Notes: a model not told the origin generated them from the letters alone. Counted from the first letter of the stretch, positions 1 through 9,163 are shown. The stretch is 51,888 nt of DNA from Virgisporangium aurantiacum (GCF_016863635.1 NZ_BOPG01000115.1:1-51888); one strand, 5' to 3'. Program-made: numbers and translations.

Positions 1-86
1 CGACCGCCGCGCCGTCCCGGCTCGAAACCGCCACCGAGCCGGCCGGTCCGGACCGCGGTGCCCCCGACGACGACGCCCTGTTCTGA
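1..86 (+). CDS. 3' end of an unidentified protein (partial)
   Basis: Only the last 27 codons are present. The frame starting at position 3 is open and ends DDDALF followed by TGA at 84-86. The tail is rich in Pro, Ala and acidic residues and gives no family. It lies 24 nt before the next ATG on the same strand, so it is probably the preceding gene of the same transfer operon. The function cannot be read from this fragment. Confidence 0.5.
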   Translation, partial: TAAPSRLETATEPAGPDRGAPDDDALF

Positions 87-110
87 CACCACCGAGACTG
101 GGAGGACCCG

Positions 111-2618
111 ATGCCCGCGCACGTCACACCTTCCCCGGAGCCGGGCCTACCGCCGCCGGCCGGGCCGGCGCAACTGGTCGACCACGTCACCTCCTGGATC
201 CGGCAACGGCCCTGGCTGGCGCTTGTTGCGGTGACTGCTCTGGTCGCCTGGTTAGTGGTCTCCTCGATTGCGGCGCGGCGTCGGCAGTTGCGGATGGCCC
301 ACGGCGCACAGCAAATCATCGTCACCACTCCGCCGCAGGTTGAGCCGGCCGGTGCCGCCCAGTTCTGGATGACCGTTTACGGCACCCTGCACCGGGTCTG
401 GTGGCGGCGACTGCTGGCCGGCACACCGCACCTGGCCTACGAATACCGGTGGACCGGCCGAGCCCTGACCATCGTGGTCTGGGTCCCCGGCACCGTGCCC
501 GTACCGGCGCTTGCCGCAGCCGCCCGGGCCGCCTGGCCCGCGGCCACCGTCACCACCCAGGCCGCCACCGCCCCCATTCCCGACACTGTGACCGCCGCCG
601 ACGGCGGTGCGTTGCTGCCGGTGCTGGCCGAGGCGTATCCGCTGCGTACCGACCACGCCACCGACCCGCTGCGCCAGGTCATCGGCGCCGGTACCGGGCT
701 GCACCACCACGAATACGCCTGCGTGCAGATCCTCGCCCGCCCTGCCACACCGCGGAGGGTGGCCCGGCTACGACGAGCCTCTGTGCGGCTCCGCGCCCCC
801 GCTGGGGCGGTACATGGCCTGCTCGACCTCGCCACCCCCGGATTGTCCGGGACCAGGCCGCGGACACCGGCAGCGGCGCCGTCGCGGCTCGACCCGGCCG
901 GTGAACGGGACCTGCGGGCCAGCATCGACAAGGCCACCGGCGGCCCGCACTGGGAAGCATCCATCCGGTATGCGGCAGCCACCGGCAGCAGCCGCGGCGC
1001 CGACAGCGACAACCTCGCGGTGCGACTGTCTGGCATCGCCGGTCGCCTCGCCGGCGCCTACTCCGTGTACACCGGACCCAACCGGCTCCGCCGGGTCCGT
1101 GTGCGTCACCCGGTGGCGATGCTCGCCGGCCGCCGGCTGAGCCACGGCTTCCTGCTGTCCACACCGGAGTTGGCCGCTCTGGCCGGGTTGCCGGCCGACG
1201 TCGCCGTACCCGGTCTCGCCCGCGCCCGGGCCAAAGCCGTCCCCGCCCCGGTGCAGATACCGACCGGCGGTCGGAACACGGTGCCGCTCGGCCGTGCCGT
1301 CGTCGGCGGACATGCTGTCGCCCTGCCCGTGGTCGACGGCCGCTACCACTGCCATCTCATCGGCTCCACCGGCTCGGGCAAGACCACCGTTCAGCTGAAC
1401 CTGGCCCTCTCCCACGTCAACGCCGGCCGTGGTGTCGTGGTGATCGACCCGAAAGGTGACCTCGTCACCGACATCCTTGACCGGTTGCCGTTCGAGGCCG
1501 CCGACCGGCTCGTCCTGCTGGACCCGGAACAGGATCCGCCACCGGCGTTCAACCCGCTCGAAGGCGACGACGACGACCTGGTCGTCGACAACATCGTCTC
1601 CATCTTCGGGAAGATCTTCTCCCAGCACTGGGGGCCGCGGATCGACGACATCCTGCGCTCGGCGCTGTTGACGCTGATGGGTCGCGCCCACCCGATGCTC
1701 ACCATGGTCCCGCCACTGCTGACCGACAAGCAGGGCCGCGCCGCGGTCACCGCCGACCTGCACGACCCCGCCGGGCTCGGCGGATTCTGGACCTGGTTCG
1801 ACTCTCTCCCCGAAGGCGTACGGGCTCAGGCCAGCGGACCCGTCCTGGGCCGGCTGCGCAAGATGCTCACCCGCAAGTTCGTCCGCCGGGTGGTCGGCCA
1901 ACCCACCTCGTCGTTCAGCATGTCCGACATCCTCGACGGCAGCATCCTGCTCTGCCGCCTGCCCAAAGGTGTCCTCGGCGACGAGACCGCCCGGCTCCTC
2001 GGTTCGTTCGTCGTCGCCTCGGTCTGGCAGGCCGCCACCGCCCGCAGCAAACAACCCGAAGCCACCCGCCGCGACGCCGTCCTCATCGTCGACGAGTGTC
2101 AGAACTTCCTGAATTTGCCGCGCTCCATCGACGAAATCTGCGCCGAAGCCCGTGGCTACCACCTCGGCCTCGTCCTGGCCCACCAGGACCTCACCCAACT
2201 GCCACGCGAGACCGCAGCGGCGATCTCGGCGAACTGCCGCAACAAGATCGTGTTCAACTGCTCGCCCGAAGACGCCCGCGTCCTGGCCCGCCACACCTGG
2301 CCCGAAATGGACGAGCACGACCTGTCCCACCTCGACCGGTACACCGCCGCCGCTCGCCTCGTCATCGACGGCGCGGAAACCTCGGCATTCAGCCTCGTCA
2401 CCAACCCGCCACCCGACATCGTCGGCCACACGCTGGAAATCCGGGCCCGCTGCGCGCAGCTGACCCAGGCCAAACTCCCCACCACCCAGCCCGCAAACGC
2501 CCAACGAGCCGGACTGCCCGCAGACGGCAGCCAACGCCGGCGCCGCCCCGCCCCCGGCGACCGGGACCGCAGCGGGCAAGGCCCGACCCTCCGGTCCGTT
2601 CCTCCGCGGCACAGGTAG
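111..2618 (+). CDS. VirD4/TraG-like conjugative coupling ATPase
   Basis: An 835-residue membrane-anchored AAA-type ATPase of the type IV coupling-protein group. One hydrophobic segment lies at residues 34-55. Walker A (GSTGSGKTT) is at about 418-426 and is followed by VVVIDPKGD. The Walker B strand VLIVDECQNF is at about 657, with the Q-rich 'LVLAHQDLTQLP' stretch of TraG/TraM-recognition proteins after it. Family members bring DNA to a transfer channel and drive it with ATP. The C-terminus is a Pro/Arg-rich tail. ATG 111 has GGGAGGA at 100-106. The next gene is a replication-relaxation protein, a pairing often seen in actinobacterial integrative elements. No relaxase or channel genes are visible here, so transfer competence is inferred. 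Confidence 0.85.
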   Translation: MPAHVTPSPEPGLPPPAGPAQLVDHVTSWIRQRPWLALVAVTALVAWLVVSSIAARRRQLRMAHGAQQIIVTTPPQVEPAGAAQFWMTVYGTLHRVWWRRLLAGTPHLAYEYRWTGRALTIVVWVPGTVPVPALAAAARAAWPAATVTTQAATAPIPDTVTAADGGALLPVLAEAYPLRTDHATDPLRQVIGAGTGLHHHEYACVQILARPATPRRVARLRRASVRLRAPAGAVHGLLDLATPGLSGTRPRTPAAAPSRLDPAGERDLRASIDKATGGPHWEASIRYAAATGSSRGADSDNLAVRLSGIAGRLAGAYSVYTGPNRLRRVRVRHPVAMLAGRRLSHGFLLSTPELAALAGLPADVAVPGLARARAKAVPAPVQIPTGGRNTVPLGRAVVGGHAVALPVVDGRYHCHLIGSTGSGKTTVQLNLALSHVNAGRGVVVIDPKGDLVTDILDRLPFEAADRLVLLDPEQDPPPAFNPLEGDDDDLVVDNIVSIFGKIFSQHWGPRIDDILRSALLTLMGRAHPMLTMVPPLLTDKQGRAAVTADLHDPAGLGGFWTWFDSLPEGVRAQASGPVLGRLRKMLTRKFVRRVVGQPTSSFSMSDILDGSILLCRLPKGVLGDETARLLGSFVVASVWQAATARSKQPEATRRDAVLIVDECQNFLNLPRSIDEICAEARGYHLGLVLAHQDLTQLPRETAAAISANCRNKIVFNCSPEDARVLARHTWPEMDEHDLSHLDRYTAAARLVIDGAETSAFSLVTNPPPDIVGHTLEIRARCAQLTQAKLPTTQPANAQRAGLPADGSQRRRRPAPGDRDRSGQGPTLRSVPPRHR

Positions 2619-2728
2619 CAGCAGCCCCGACCGCGGGATCCACGATCGGGTCGGCAGCCGGGTCGGTCACACACCGCCGACCCCACCGCCAACCCCGGCA
2701 GCGGTGAACCAGCAGCAAGGAGCAGCCG

Positions 2729-3751
2729 ATGAGCGAACCGCGTCCACCGCGACATCCCCCTGCGGGGAAATCCCCGGCGCTGTCAACCGGCGCGTCGCCG
2801 GCATCGCGGTCGACATCGCTTCGCTCCGCCTCCGCATCGCCGGTGTCGGCCGCCTCGCAGCCGGCCGCGCTGGACGTGCTGGCGGTCCAGTCCCGGCTCA
2901 CCGCCCGGGACCGGACGATCATCGACTGGCTCGACCGGCACGGGGTCCTGACAACCGGACAGATCACCGGCGCGCTGTTCAGCAGCCCCGTCACCGCCAG
3001 CCATCGCCTGGCGAAGCTGCGCGCGATGGCCGTCGTCGACCGGTTCCGCCACCCGGCACCCGCCGGCGGATTCGGGCCCTGGCACTGGGTGATCGGACTC
3101 CTCGGCGCCCGGATCGCTGCCGCCAGCCGCGGCGCCAAGCCGCCCACACGCGCCGCGCTGCAAGCGCGGCATGACAAGCTGACGGTCAGCCCAAAGCTGC
3201 CGCATCTGTTGGGCACCAACCAGTTCTTCATCAACCTCTACGTGCACACCCTGTCGCACCCGCATACCCGGCTCGTGCGGTGGTGGTCCGAGCGCGACAC
3301 CGCCCGCCGGTACAACGCACGCATCCACCCAGACGGGCACGCGCTGTGGCGCGACCAGGACATCGTCATCGGCATATTCGTCGAGTACGACCGTGGCACC
3401 GAAGACCTGTGGCGGCTGGTGCGCAAACTCGCCGCGTACGACCAGATCGCCGCCGAAGGGGGCGTCTGCTACCCGGTGTTGTTCTGGCTGCACAGCACCC
3501 GCCGAGAGGCCGCCCTGCACGCCGAGTTCGCCCGCCGCCGCCCAATCGGCCCCGTGCCCGTGGCCACCGCCGTGCATGACCCGGCGGGGCCGGGGCCGGC
3601 CGGCTCTGTGTGGGCCCTGGTCGGCGCGCCTGAGCCTCGGCGTTGCCTCGCGGAGCTCCCCTTCGATCACGGCGATCCGCTCCAACTCGCCCCCAACCTG
3701 TGCGACCCTGACCTCGATCCTGAGCTCGGGCAAGATCTGCAAGCCGGTTAA
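2729..3751 (+). CDS. Replication-relaxation family winged-helix protein
   Basis: A 340-residue protein. After a Ser/Pro/Ala-rich N-terminus (about 1-50) comes a winged-helix segment reading LTARDRTIIDWLDRHGV, then TTGQITGALF and ASHRLAKLRAM. This pattern is typical of the replication-relaxation family (PF13814) of actinobacterial plasmids and integrative elements. Family members are thought to act in plasmid replication or DNA processing; here that is inference. The middle part (LPHLLGTNQFFINLYVHT and VEYDRGTEDLWRLVRKL) also fits the family, including a conserved acidic D-R-GTE motif. It follows the coupling ATPase by 110 nt on the same strand. ATG 2729 is preceded by AAGGAG at 2717-2722. Confidence 0.8.
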   Translation: MSEPRPPRHPPAGKSPALSTGASPASRSTSLRSASASPVSAASQPAALDVLAVQSRLTARDRTIIDWLDRHGVLTTGQITGALFSSPVTASHRLAKLRAMAVVDRFRHPAPAGGFGPWHWVIGLLGARIAAASRGAKPPTRAALQARHDKLTVSPKLPHLLGTNQFFINLYVHTLSHPHTRLVRWWSERDTARRYNARIHPDGHALWRDQDIVIGIFVEYDRGTEDLWRLVRKLAAYDQIAAEGGVCYPVLFWLHSTRREAALHAEFARRRPIGPVPVATAVHDPAGPGPAGSVWALVGAPEPRRCLAELPFDHGDPLQLAPNLCDPDLDPELGQDLQAG

Positions 3752-3822
3752 CACCGGACTCGGCAGACGACCACCGCATTTGACAGCCCGGTGGTTCTGT
3801 TCACGAGTCGCCGCCAGACGTC

Positions 3823-3875
3823 GCTGAATTCGCGCGTCCGTCGAGACTTGCCGATCTAGATGTCGCGAATTCGGC
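3823..3875. repeat. 12-bp inverted repeat with EcoRI-like core
   Basis: GCTGAATTCGCG (3823-3834) pairs with CGCGAATTCGGC (3864-3875), 11 Watson-Crick pairs plus one G-T pair, around a 29-nt loop. It sits 72 nt after the replication-relaxation stop codon. It could be a terminator stem, a protein-binding site or a remnant of a mobile element end; nothing decides between these. Confidence 0.5.
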
Positions 3876-3939
3876 CCACCGTTGGCCCAGCGGCGGCGCC
3901 TGTCGTGGAGACGGCACTCCGCTCACGCAATCGTCGTGA

Positions 3940-4143
3940 TCGCCGCGGAAGCCGCACAGCTCGCATGGTTGCCGACGCAGGTGCGAAGACGTTCCTGTTC
4001 ACCAGCTTGCGGCGGCTCAGTCGAAGTCAGCCGGCCTACTCACCAAACGAGTTCATTCAGCTGGCGGGATCAGGCGGAAGTTCACGAAGCTGGACGCCCT
4101 GCTGCAGCAAGGGCTGTTGACACCGGCCGAGTTCGAGGCGTAG
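3940..4143 (+). pseudogene. Fragment ending in a SHOCT-like motif
   Basis: The frame closing at TAG 4141-4143 ends KLDALLQQGLLTPAEFEA. This is the core of the short C-terminal oligomerisation (SHOCT) motif, normally the last part of a longer protein. Upstream, the frame is open only back to a stop just before 3940 and has no ATG or GTG start. The stretch is therefore read as the 3' remnant of a lost gene. The 3752-4247 interval otherwise holds only the inverted repeat at 3823-3875. Confidence 0.35.
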
Positions 4144-4247
4144 AGAGCGAGACTCCCACGGCATGGCAGCACGACATGATGATTTCAGGCCCGCAACTTG
4201 CCAGTACAGCCACGGGCATAGTCGCCGCGTGGTGACATCCTCGAGGA

Positions 4248-5030
4248 TCACTCCCAGTCTAGGTATCCATCCTCGTCAATGACGGGTACCAGTCCGGCGA
4301 ACTGGCTGCCTGACTGCAGAGCAGTCGCGATCCCTGGGACGATCGTTGCGAGGTTGGGCCAGGACGGCCGCAGTCGGCTGCGCCCTTCGGTCGGGTCGAA
4401 GTGGAAGACCTGCCCGGTGATGTGCGGTCCGTGGTCTACGACCAGTTCGAATCCGGTGTAGTCGGAGGCTACTGGGATCCAGGTCGGTTCCCACCAACCC
4501 TGCATGTCTTCTTCGTCACGGATCTGGGTCGCAAGCGTTGTGAGTCGTTGCCACGTTCCAGCTATCTGGGTGGTGCTGTTGATCGGAAAGCCGGGGCTCA
4601 AAGGGAAGCCTCGGTCGTGGCGGCCGCTGCCGTTATGCCATCGGAGCAGTGCTGTCACGTCCGGGTGAAGCTGGAGACCGACGGTGTTCTCCAGCGCCGC
4701 GATGTGGTCTGGACCGGCTGGTGGACCCAGATCGGCGAAGGTCGCGGGTGCGTGGTGGCGTAGCCATTCGTCGATTTGGTTGAGGTTGTCGTCGATCGCC
4801 ACCTGTGTGCCATCCCGCCTAGTGTCTGAACTGTTCGCAAAGCCCAAGGCGCGGCCGGCTTGATCGTGGTGCCCGGGCGCGCCCATTACTGCTGCGGTTA
4901 CTGCCCCGCGCACTACCGTAGCGTCGACGGTTCCTGCGAGAGGCACGACGAGGTCGCTCCCAAGGCAACGGACCTCTCTTGACACTCGGAGATGTAACCA
5001 CCCCGGATCCCGCTCTCTCCGCAGTTTCAC
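4248..5030 (-). CDS. SMI1/KNR4 (SUKH) family protein
   Basis: The clear part is the SMI1/KNR4 fold from about residue 80 on: IDEWLRHHAP, then IAALENTVGLQLHPDVTALLRWHNG, a central WIPVASDYTGFELVVDHG strand pair, and the ending VPVIDEDGYLDWE. In bacteria this superfamily includes many immunity proteins against contact-dependent or polymorphic toxins; whether this one does so is unknown, and no toxin gene is adjacent. The first 50-75 residues look non-family, so translation may really start at ATG 4886 or GTG 4802 rather than GTG 5030. It is the only minus-strand gene among the plus-strand genes around it, which suggests an independent insertion. Confidence 0.65.
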   Translation of the reverse strand: MKLRRERDPGWLHLRVSREVRCLGSDLVVPLAGTVDATVVRGAVTAAVMGAPGHHDQAGRALGFANSSDTRRDGTQVAIDDNLNQIDEWLRHHAPATFADLGPPAGPDHIAALENTVGLQLHPDVTALLRWHNGSGRHDRGFPLSPGFPINSTTQIAGTWQRLTTLATQIRDEEDMQGWWEPTWIPVASDYTGFELVVDHGPHITGQVFHFDPTEGRSRLRPSWPNLATIVPGIATALQSGSQFAGLVPVIDEDGYLDWE

Positions 5031-5414
5031 ACGAAATCACATGCGGTCACACCAGCGCTGTGGAGCTGGAATTTGCCGGCCGTCGCTTCTACCGTCGAAG
5101 GCTCACAACCCTTTCCCGATAAGCGCCACCCTGGCACGCCCGCTCGCGCAGCGCATGGGCACGTCGGCGCCGTACACAGGCCCACCCGCCACCTCCGGCC
5201 GGTCGGCCGCGGCACCACTCCGACGCCCCCCTTCTACGCCGCCCGCATCCGCCGACCTGCCCCACGCGCCGGACCGATCCGGTGCACACCACAGCCCAAC
5301 ACATGGGCACCCCGGCACAGGATCACCTGTGTCTCCACTCCAACGCCCGTCCTGGGCACCTGTCGCAACTCCGCGCCCGGCGCCGCTGCGCGCTCGACAT
5401 CACCGGAGGACCAC
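5031..5414. other. Intergenic stretch before the orphan-gene block
   Basis: No convincing gene. The plus-strand frame of the next gene stays open upstream to 5073, but the translated segment is low-complexity Pro/Ala/Arg and lacks a ribosome site. A 6-bp perfect hairpin CACAGG-ATCA-CCTGTG is at 5326-5341. The region must carry the promoter for the plus-strand genes that follow; no clear -35/-10 pair was seen. Confidence 0.4.
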
Positions 5415-6113
5415 GTGATCATCGTTGAACCCGACGGAGAGCCGACTCACGTATCGGCATCCACCGGCTGGCCAGATGGCTGCGCCGTCGCCCACAAGCA
5501 TCGCCTGTATTGGTCGTCCCGCGCCCGTCGCGCCGCGTCACGTCTGCGTGAAGCGCTGACCGGGCTCAGCATCCGTGCCGTCTCGGCACCGCTCCGCCTG
5601 TCCTGGCGACTAGACGTCACAGTCGGAGTCGACGCCGAAATCGACGCCGCCGACGGCGATTCGGCGCGAGCCGCCCTCCAGCGGTTCCTCCACGCCCCAC
5701 AGACCCGCATCGTCATGTACGCCCCCGACCGCGGACCGACCGGCTGGCGCGAACTGGCCAACGGATCCGTGGACAAGATCCACCCGATCGTCGCCGAACC
5801 CGACGACATTTACGATCCGCCGACCATCTGGATGGTCAGCACCACCGTCACGTCCAGCATGACTGCGGCCCCACACGACGCCGCTCACGTCGACCGTGAC
5901 AGCGACGTCGACATCACACCGTTCGTCGTCCCGTCGCCGATCCGCCACGTCATCGCCAGCAATCAGACAATCCGGCGAACCCCTGTGCGCCGGATCCCCC
6001 ACCCGGTAGCAGCGGCGCCGATGTCGCTGCCGCACATGCCTGCCTTGGAGGTCGTTGATGTACGTCAACCTGACGCCGCACCCGCTTCACATTTACCCGC
6101 TCGACACGCCTGA
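5415..6113 (+). CDS. Hypothetical protein, 232 aa
   Basis: Not recognised. GTG 5415 is chosen because GGAGGA lies at 5405-5410; the frame upstream looks non-coding. The protein begins VIIVEPDGEPTHVSA, has a compact middle (WRLDVTVGVDAEIDAADGD) and a Pro/His/Arg-rich tail. No membrane segment, signal peptide or cysteine motif is seen. Its last 56 nt overlap the start of the next gene in another frame, so the two are probably co-transcribed. Its position in a block of transfer-element genes is the only functional hint. Confidence 0.6.
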   Translation: MIIVEPDGEPTHVSASTGWPDGCAVAHKHRLYWSSRARRAASRLREALTGLSIRAVSAPLRLSWRLDVTVGVDAEIDAADGDSARAALQRFLHAPQTRIVMYAPDRGPTGWRELANGSVDKIHPIVAEPDDIYDPPTIWMVSTTVTSSMTAAPHDAAHVDRDSDVDITPFVVPSPIRHVIASNQTIRRTPVRRIPHPVAAAPMSLPHMPALEVVDVRQPDAAPASHLPARHA

Positions 6114-6807
6114 CCGCATTGAACCCGGCAGCGTCGCCGCGGCGCGGATCATTCCGCCATCGTCGGCGCATCCGCCTGCACGGCTTGGCCAGACCGTCCT
6201 CGACTCCTGCTTTCGCCACGACGGCATCGTGGTCGAAGACGTCGCGTTCGGCCCCGAGGCCGGGCACACCGCCGCCCTGCCGGATCCAGTGGCCGGGACC
6301 TGGTACATCGAGTCACTGGTCGTCGGCCTCAGCGCCTCCACACGCGACGACCTACTCGTCCCACACGCGTACGTACGCGACCTGGAGGGCTCCATCATCG
6401 GACCTCGCAAGCTTGCCCGCCCCAGCCGATTCCTTCGGCCAGAACCAACGGCCGAAGCCTCGGCACAGCCGACCGCCATCGCGATGGATCCGCTGACCGA
6501 TCCCATCCATGGCCCGTACACCGACGCTGATCGCGACGACCTGTTCATCGAGGTCCTACCGGACCGGTGGGGCCGAAACTTCGTTTGCGCGACGTCGCGA
6601 TCGACCGGAATCCAGGACGCCATCGGAACCCGCTGGGGGCGACGCCGTGCCACCACGGCCGCTCGCCGATACGCCGCCCGATGGCAGCTCCAGTTCGGTC
6701 CGCCCGCCCCGCCGGCACCCGCCTTTGACGCCAGCTTGTTGACGGAGAGCCGGACTCTGCACACCGACGACGAGAGACGACTCCGTGACGACAAATCAAC
6801 TCTCTGA
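6058..6807 (+). CDS. Hypothetical protein with N-terminal 'NLTPHP' domain
   Basis: ATG 6058 has GGAGG at 6047-6051; a TTG at 6055 is too close. The first 125 residues (MYVNLTPHPLHIY..., then GTWYIESLVVGLSAS... and VPHAYVRDLEGSIIGPRKL) resemble a small protein type common in phages and plasmids whose members begin with an NLTPHP-like motif; their function is unknown. The second half (about 150-249) is different and contains WGRNFVCATSRSTGIQDAIG, so this may be a two-domain fusion. The start lies inside the preceding gene (56-nt overlap), suggesting coupled translation. Confidence 0.65.
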   Translation: MYVNLTPHPLHIYPLDTPDRIEPGSVAAARIIPPSSAHPPARLGQTVLDSCFRHDGIVVEDVAFGPEAGHTAALPDPVAGTWYIESLVVGLSASTRDDLLVPHAYVRDLEGSIIGPRKLARPSRFLRPEPTAEASAQPTAIAMDPLTDPIHGPYTDADRDDLFIEVLPDRWGRNFVCATSRSTGIQDAIGTRWGRRRATTAARRYAARWQLQFGPPAPPAPAFDASLLTESRTLHTDDERRLRDDKSTL

Positions 6808-6828
6808 CAACAAGAAGGGAGCCATGCG

Positions 6829-7404
6829 ATGGCGACTCATCAACCCAGCGAACACGACCACATCACTCTGGACAGCGGTGACGCCGAGCCAGTCGGACTG
6901 CTGTACGTCGGTGACGTGCAGGCTCTGCGTCGCGCCGAGACCGTCGCGTTCCACAGTGGCGACGGGAGCTCGTGGATCGACGCCGGGCTGTTCTCGGCGC
7001 CGGTCGGGATACCGCGGATCTACACCGCGACGGAACAACGGCTGTTCCCCGACGCCGATGCGCTCGACCGGCGTCGCCGGATCCCGGTCGTTGGCGACAT
7101 CGCCGGCTTCGACGAGCGGCAACGCTGGCATGAACACCACCTCCCCACCGCGACGGCGTACGCCACAATCGGGGCCGCCCGGCTCGACGAGGTGTGGCGC
7201 TCGATCTCCGCATTCGTGCGCGTCGGCGACATGGTCCGCCTGCACTGGCGCGCCGACAACACCAGCGACGGACTCGTCGATCCCGAGTGGCACCGCGACG
7301 AGTTGAGCATCGGAGTCCACCGCGGCCGACGCCGGTGGATGTTCCTCCTCGACGTCCAGATCCGTCCCGACCCGGCTCGGATGATCACCCGAACGCCGAC
7401 CTGA
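6829..7404 (+). CDS. Hypothetical protein, 191 aa
   Basis: Not recognised. AAGGGAG at 6815-6821 fits ATG 6829; a nearer ATG at 6824 is in a different frame. The protein is soluble-looking, with no membrane segment or cysteine cluster. It contains VGDMVRLHWRADNTSDGLVD and ends in basic strands (GVHRGRRRWMFLLDVQI). It begins 21 nt after the previous stop and is probably part of the same run of plus-strand genes. Confidence 0.6.
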   Translation: MATHQPSEHDHITLDSGDAEPVGLLYVGDVQALRRAETVAFHSGDGSSWIDAGLFSAPVGIPRIYTATEQRLFPDADALDRRRRIPVVGDIAGFDERQRWHEHHLPTATAYATIGAARLDEVWRSISAFVRVGDMVRLHWRADNTSDGLVDPEWHRDELSIGVHRGRRRWMFLLDVQIRPDPARMITRTPT

Positions 7405-7453
7405 CTCCACCCCCGGCGCGGCCCACCAGGCGCGCCGCACACATCAGCCCCTT

Positions 7454-7476
7454 GGCCACACCACGACGGTGTGGCC
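7454..7476 (+). promoter_or_regulatory. Perfect 9-bp hairpin before the 7500 gene
   Basis: GGCCACACC (7454-7462), loop ACGAC, GGTGTGGCC (7468-7476): a perfect stem ending 10 nt before the GGAGG of the next gene. There is no U-tract; a factor-independent terminator of the actinobacterial type or an attenuator are both possible. Confidence 0.55.
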
Positions 7477-7499
7477 GTTTCCATATGGAGGTAACGATC

Positions 7500-7793
7500 A
7501 TGAGAGACCGAAGAGCAACCGGGACAACCCGGCCGGTCGACTGGAGCCGGTTCGACACTGCCGTTCACCGGGCGGCTCAGGCCAACTGTCGGCACGTGAT
7601 TGCCTGCGCTGTCGATGCCGCCACGCGCCAAGCCGTGGCTGAAGACATCGACTACGCGCGCCGGGTCGGCGACGTCCGCGTACTGCCGCTACTGATCGCC
7701 CGACTCGGCGGACCCTCCACCCTGGCTCCGGTCCAGCCCTCGCCCGACGAGCCGGTCGGGAAGAACGACACAGACGGTGCGGCTCGTGTGTAG
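7500..7793 (+). CDS. Hypothetical small protein, 97 aa
   Basis: ATG 7500 has GGAGGT at 7487-7492. The same frame is open further upstream, but that translation is Arg/Pro noise. The protein (MRDRRATGTTRPVDWSRFD...) has a helical centre (AVHRAAQANCRHVIACAVDAA) and no known motif. It is set between two hairpins (7454-7476 and 7895-7926), as if it were a single-gene cassette. Confidence 0.55.
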   Translation: MRDRRATGTTRPVDWSRFDTAVHRAAQANCRHVIACAVDAATRQAVAEDIDYARRVGDVRVLPLLIARLGGPSTLAPVQPSPDEPVGKNDTDGAARV

Positions 7794-7894
7794 CCGCGCC
7801 ACGCACCGATCACCAGGCTGACCGTCCGCTCCGGACGGCACCGCCGTCTCACGGCCGCTGCCCGGCCCACCTCGCGTCGCGTTCACGCACACAC

Positions 7895-7926
7895 GCCCGG
7901 GCACGGCTACAAGGCCGCGCCCGGGC
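7895..7926 (+). promoter_or_regulatory. Hairpin before the flavin monooxygenase gene
   Basis: GCCCGGGCACGGC (7895-7907), loop TACAAG, GCCGCGCCCGGGC (7914-7926): 12 of 13 positions pair. It ends 16 nt before the GGAAGGAG of the 7958 gene. The 164-nt gap it sits in has no other visible feature. Confidence 0.5.
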
Positions 7927-7957
7927 TCGACTCCGTTGTCACGGAAGGAGCCCATCC

Positions 7958-9163
7958 ATGGGCCTGATGCATCAACCCACCGACCTTGCCGCCAAGCAGG
8001 AGCTCAGTCCGGACCATCCCCCCTCAGCCGCCATCGCGCCGGCGACGGGATCTCAGCCTCACATCGCGGTGGTCGGCGGATCGCTGACCGGGCCGGTGCT
8101 CGCGCTGCTGCTGTTGCAGGCCGGCCTGGAGAACGTCGCCGTCTATGAGGCCAACCCGGATCTGGCCGCCGCGACCGGTGGCGTGCTCTCGTTGGAGCAC
8201 ACCGCACTGGACGTGCTGGACCGCCTCGACATCCCTCAGCACGAGTACGTGAAGGAGGGGTTCGAGACCATCACCCAGTTCCGTGGCTACGGCCCGGCCG
8301 GTGGGCGGCGTCGGCAGCGGACCTATCCGGGCCGGTTCACCACGTGGACCCTGCTGCACCGTGCCCTGGCGGCTCGGCTGCCGGCCGAGGTGGCCCACCA
8401 CGGACGGCGGATCAGCGCGATGACCGCCGAGGCGGGCCGGCCGGTGCTGCACTTCAAGGACGGCGACCGGGCATCGGCCGACCTGGTGGCGTTCTGCGAC
8501 GGCCGCTCGTCGGTCGGCCGGCGACTGCTGGACCCCGCACGACCGCTGCACTACGCCGGGTACGTCGCCCACCGTGGTACCGCCACCGTCCGGCCGGCCG
8601 ACCTGCACGACTTTCAGCGCTGGGAGCCGTGCCCCGGCGTGCAGTTCAATATCGCGCCGGTCCCCGGCGGCGCCGACTGGATCTTCTTCCTCAACGCCAC
8701 CGCCGTCCAGTACACCGCCTGGTTCGGTGCCCCACCACGCCAGCGGGCCTTCGCTACCGCACAGCACGTCAGCCCGGCCGCCCGAGCCTACGTCGACCAG
8801 CAGGCCGCCACGCACCTGCCGGCGCCGCTCGCCGACCTGGTCCACAGCACCGCCGGCCGGGCGGCAGCGCCGGTGCTGGACATCGCCCCGCCCACCGGCA
8901 TGGCCTGGCCCATCGGCGATGGATACGCCTGCCTACTCGGCGACGCCCTAGCGCCGCCCCGCGCACACACCGCACGCGGAGCCGTCAACGGCATCGAACA
9001 AGCCGACGGCCTCGCCGCCGCACTGCGCCAGCACATCCACCACGGCGCCGACCTGACCGGCGCACTGCTCGGATGGCGGCGCCGACACCTGCTCACCGCA
9101 GTCGACACCGTCCGGCAGGGACCGGTCATCGGCGCCCGGCTCGGCCTCGGCACCGCGTCGTAG
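7958..9163 (+). CDS. FAD-dependent aromatic-type monooxygenase
   Basis: A 401-residue class A flavoprotein monooxygenase. The N-terminal dinucleotide fold reads IAVVGGSLTGPVLALLLLQAGL (about residues 29-50, GxGxxG variant) and leads to VYEAN, where the ribose-binding acid lies. The second FAD motif is YACLLGDALAPPRAHTARG near residue 325, the GD motif in which Asp contacts the flavin ribityl chain. Such enzymes hydroxylate small aromatic or heterocyclic compounds using NAD(P)H and O2; the substrate here is unknown. ATG 7958 has GGAAGGAG at 7943-7950. A metabolic flavoenzyme is unusual among conjugation-type genes, and a second flavoprotein follows directly. Confidence 0.8.
   Translation: MGLMHQPTDLAAKQELSPDHPPSAAIAPATGSQPHIAVVGGSLTGPVLALLLLQAGLENVAVYEANPDLAAATGGVLSLEHTALDVLDRLDIPQHEYVKEGFETITQFRGYGPAGGRRRQRTYPGRFTTWTLLHRALAARLPAEVAHHGRRISAMTAEAGRPVLHFKDGDRASADLVAFCDGRSSVGRRLLDPARPLHYAGYVAHRGTATVRPADLHDFQRWEPCPGVQFNIAPVPGGADWIFFLNATAVQYTAWFGAPPRQRAFATAQHVSPAARAYVDQQAATHLPAPLADLVHSTAGRAAAPVLDIAPPTGMAWPIGDGYACLLGDALAPPRAHTARGAVNGIEQADGLAAALRQHIHHGADLTGALLGWRRRHLLTAVDTVRQGPVIGARLGLGTAS

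Noticed and set aside
768..2612. 614-codon antisense frame under the coupling ATPase
   Set aside because: It lies wholly opposite a gene with clear Walker motifs; its translation is Gly/Val/Arg-rich without motifs, a usual shadow in high-GC DNA.
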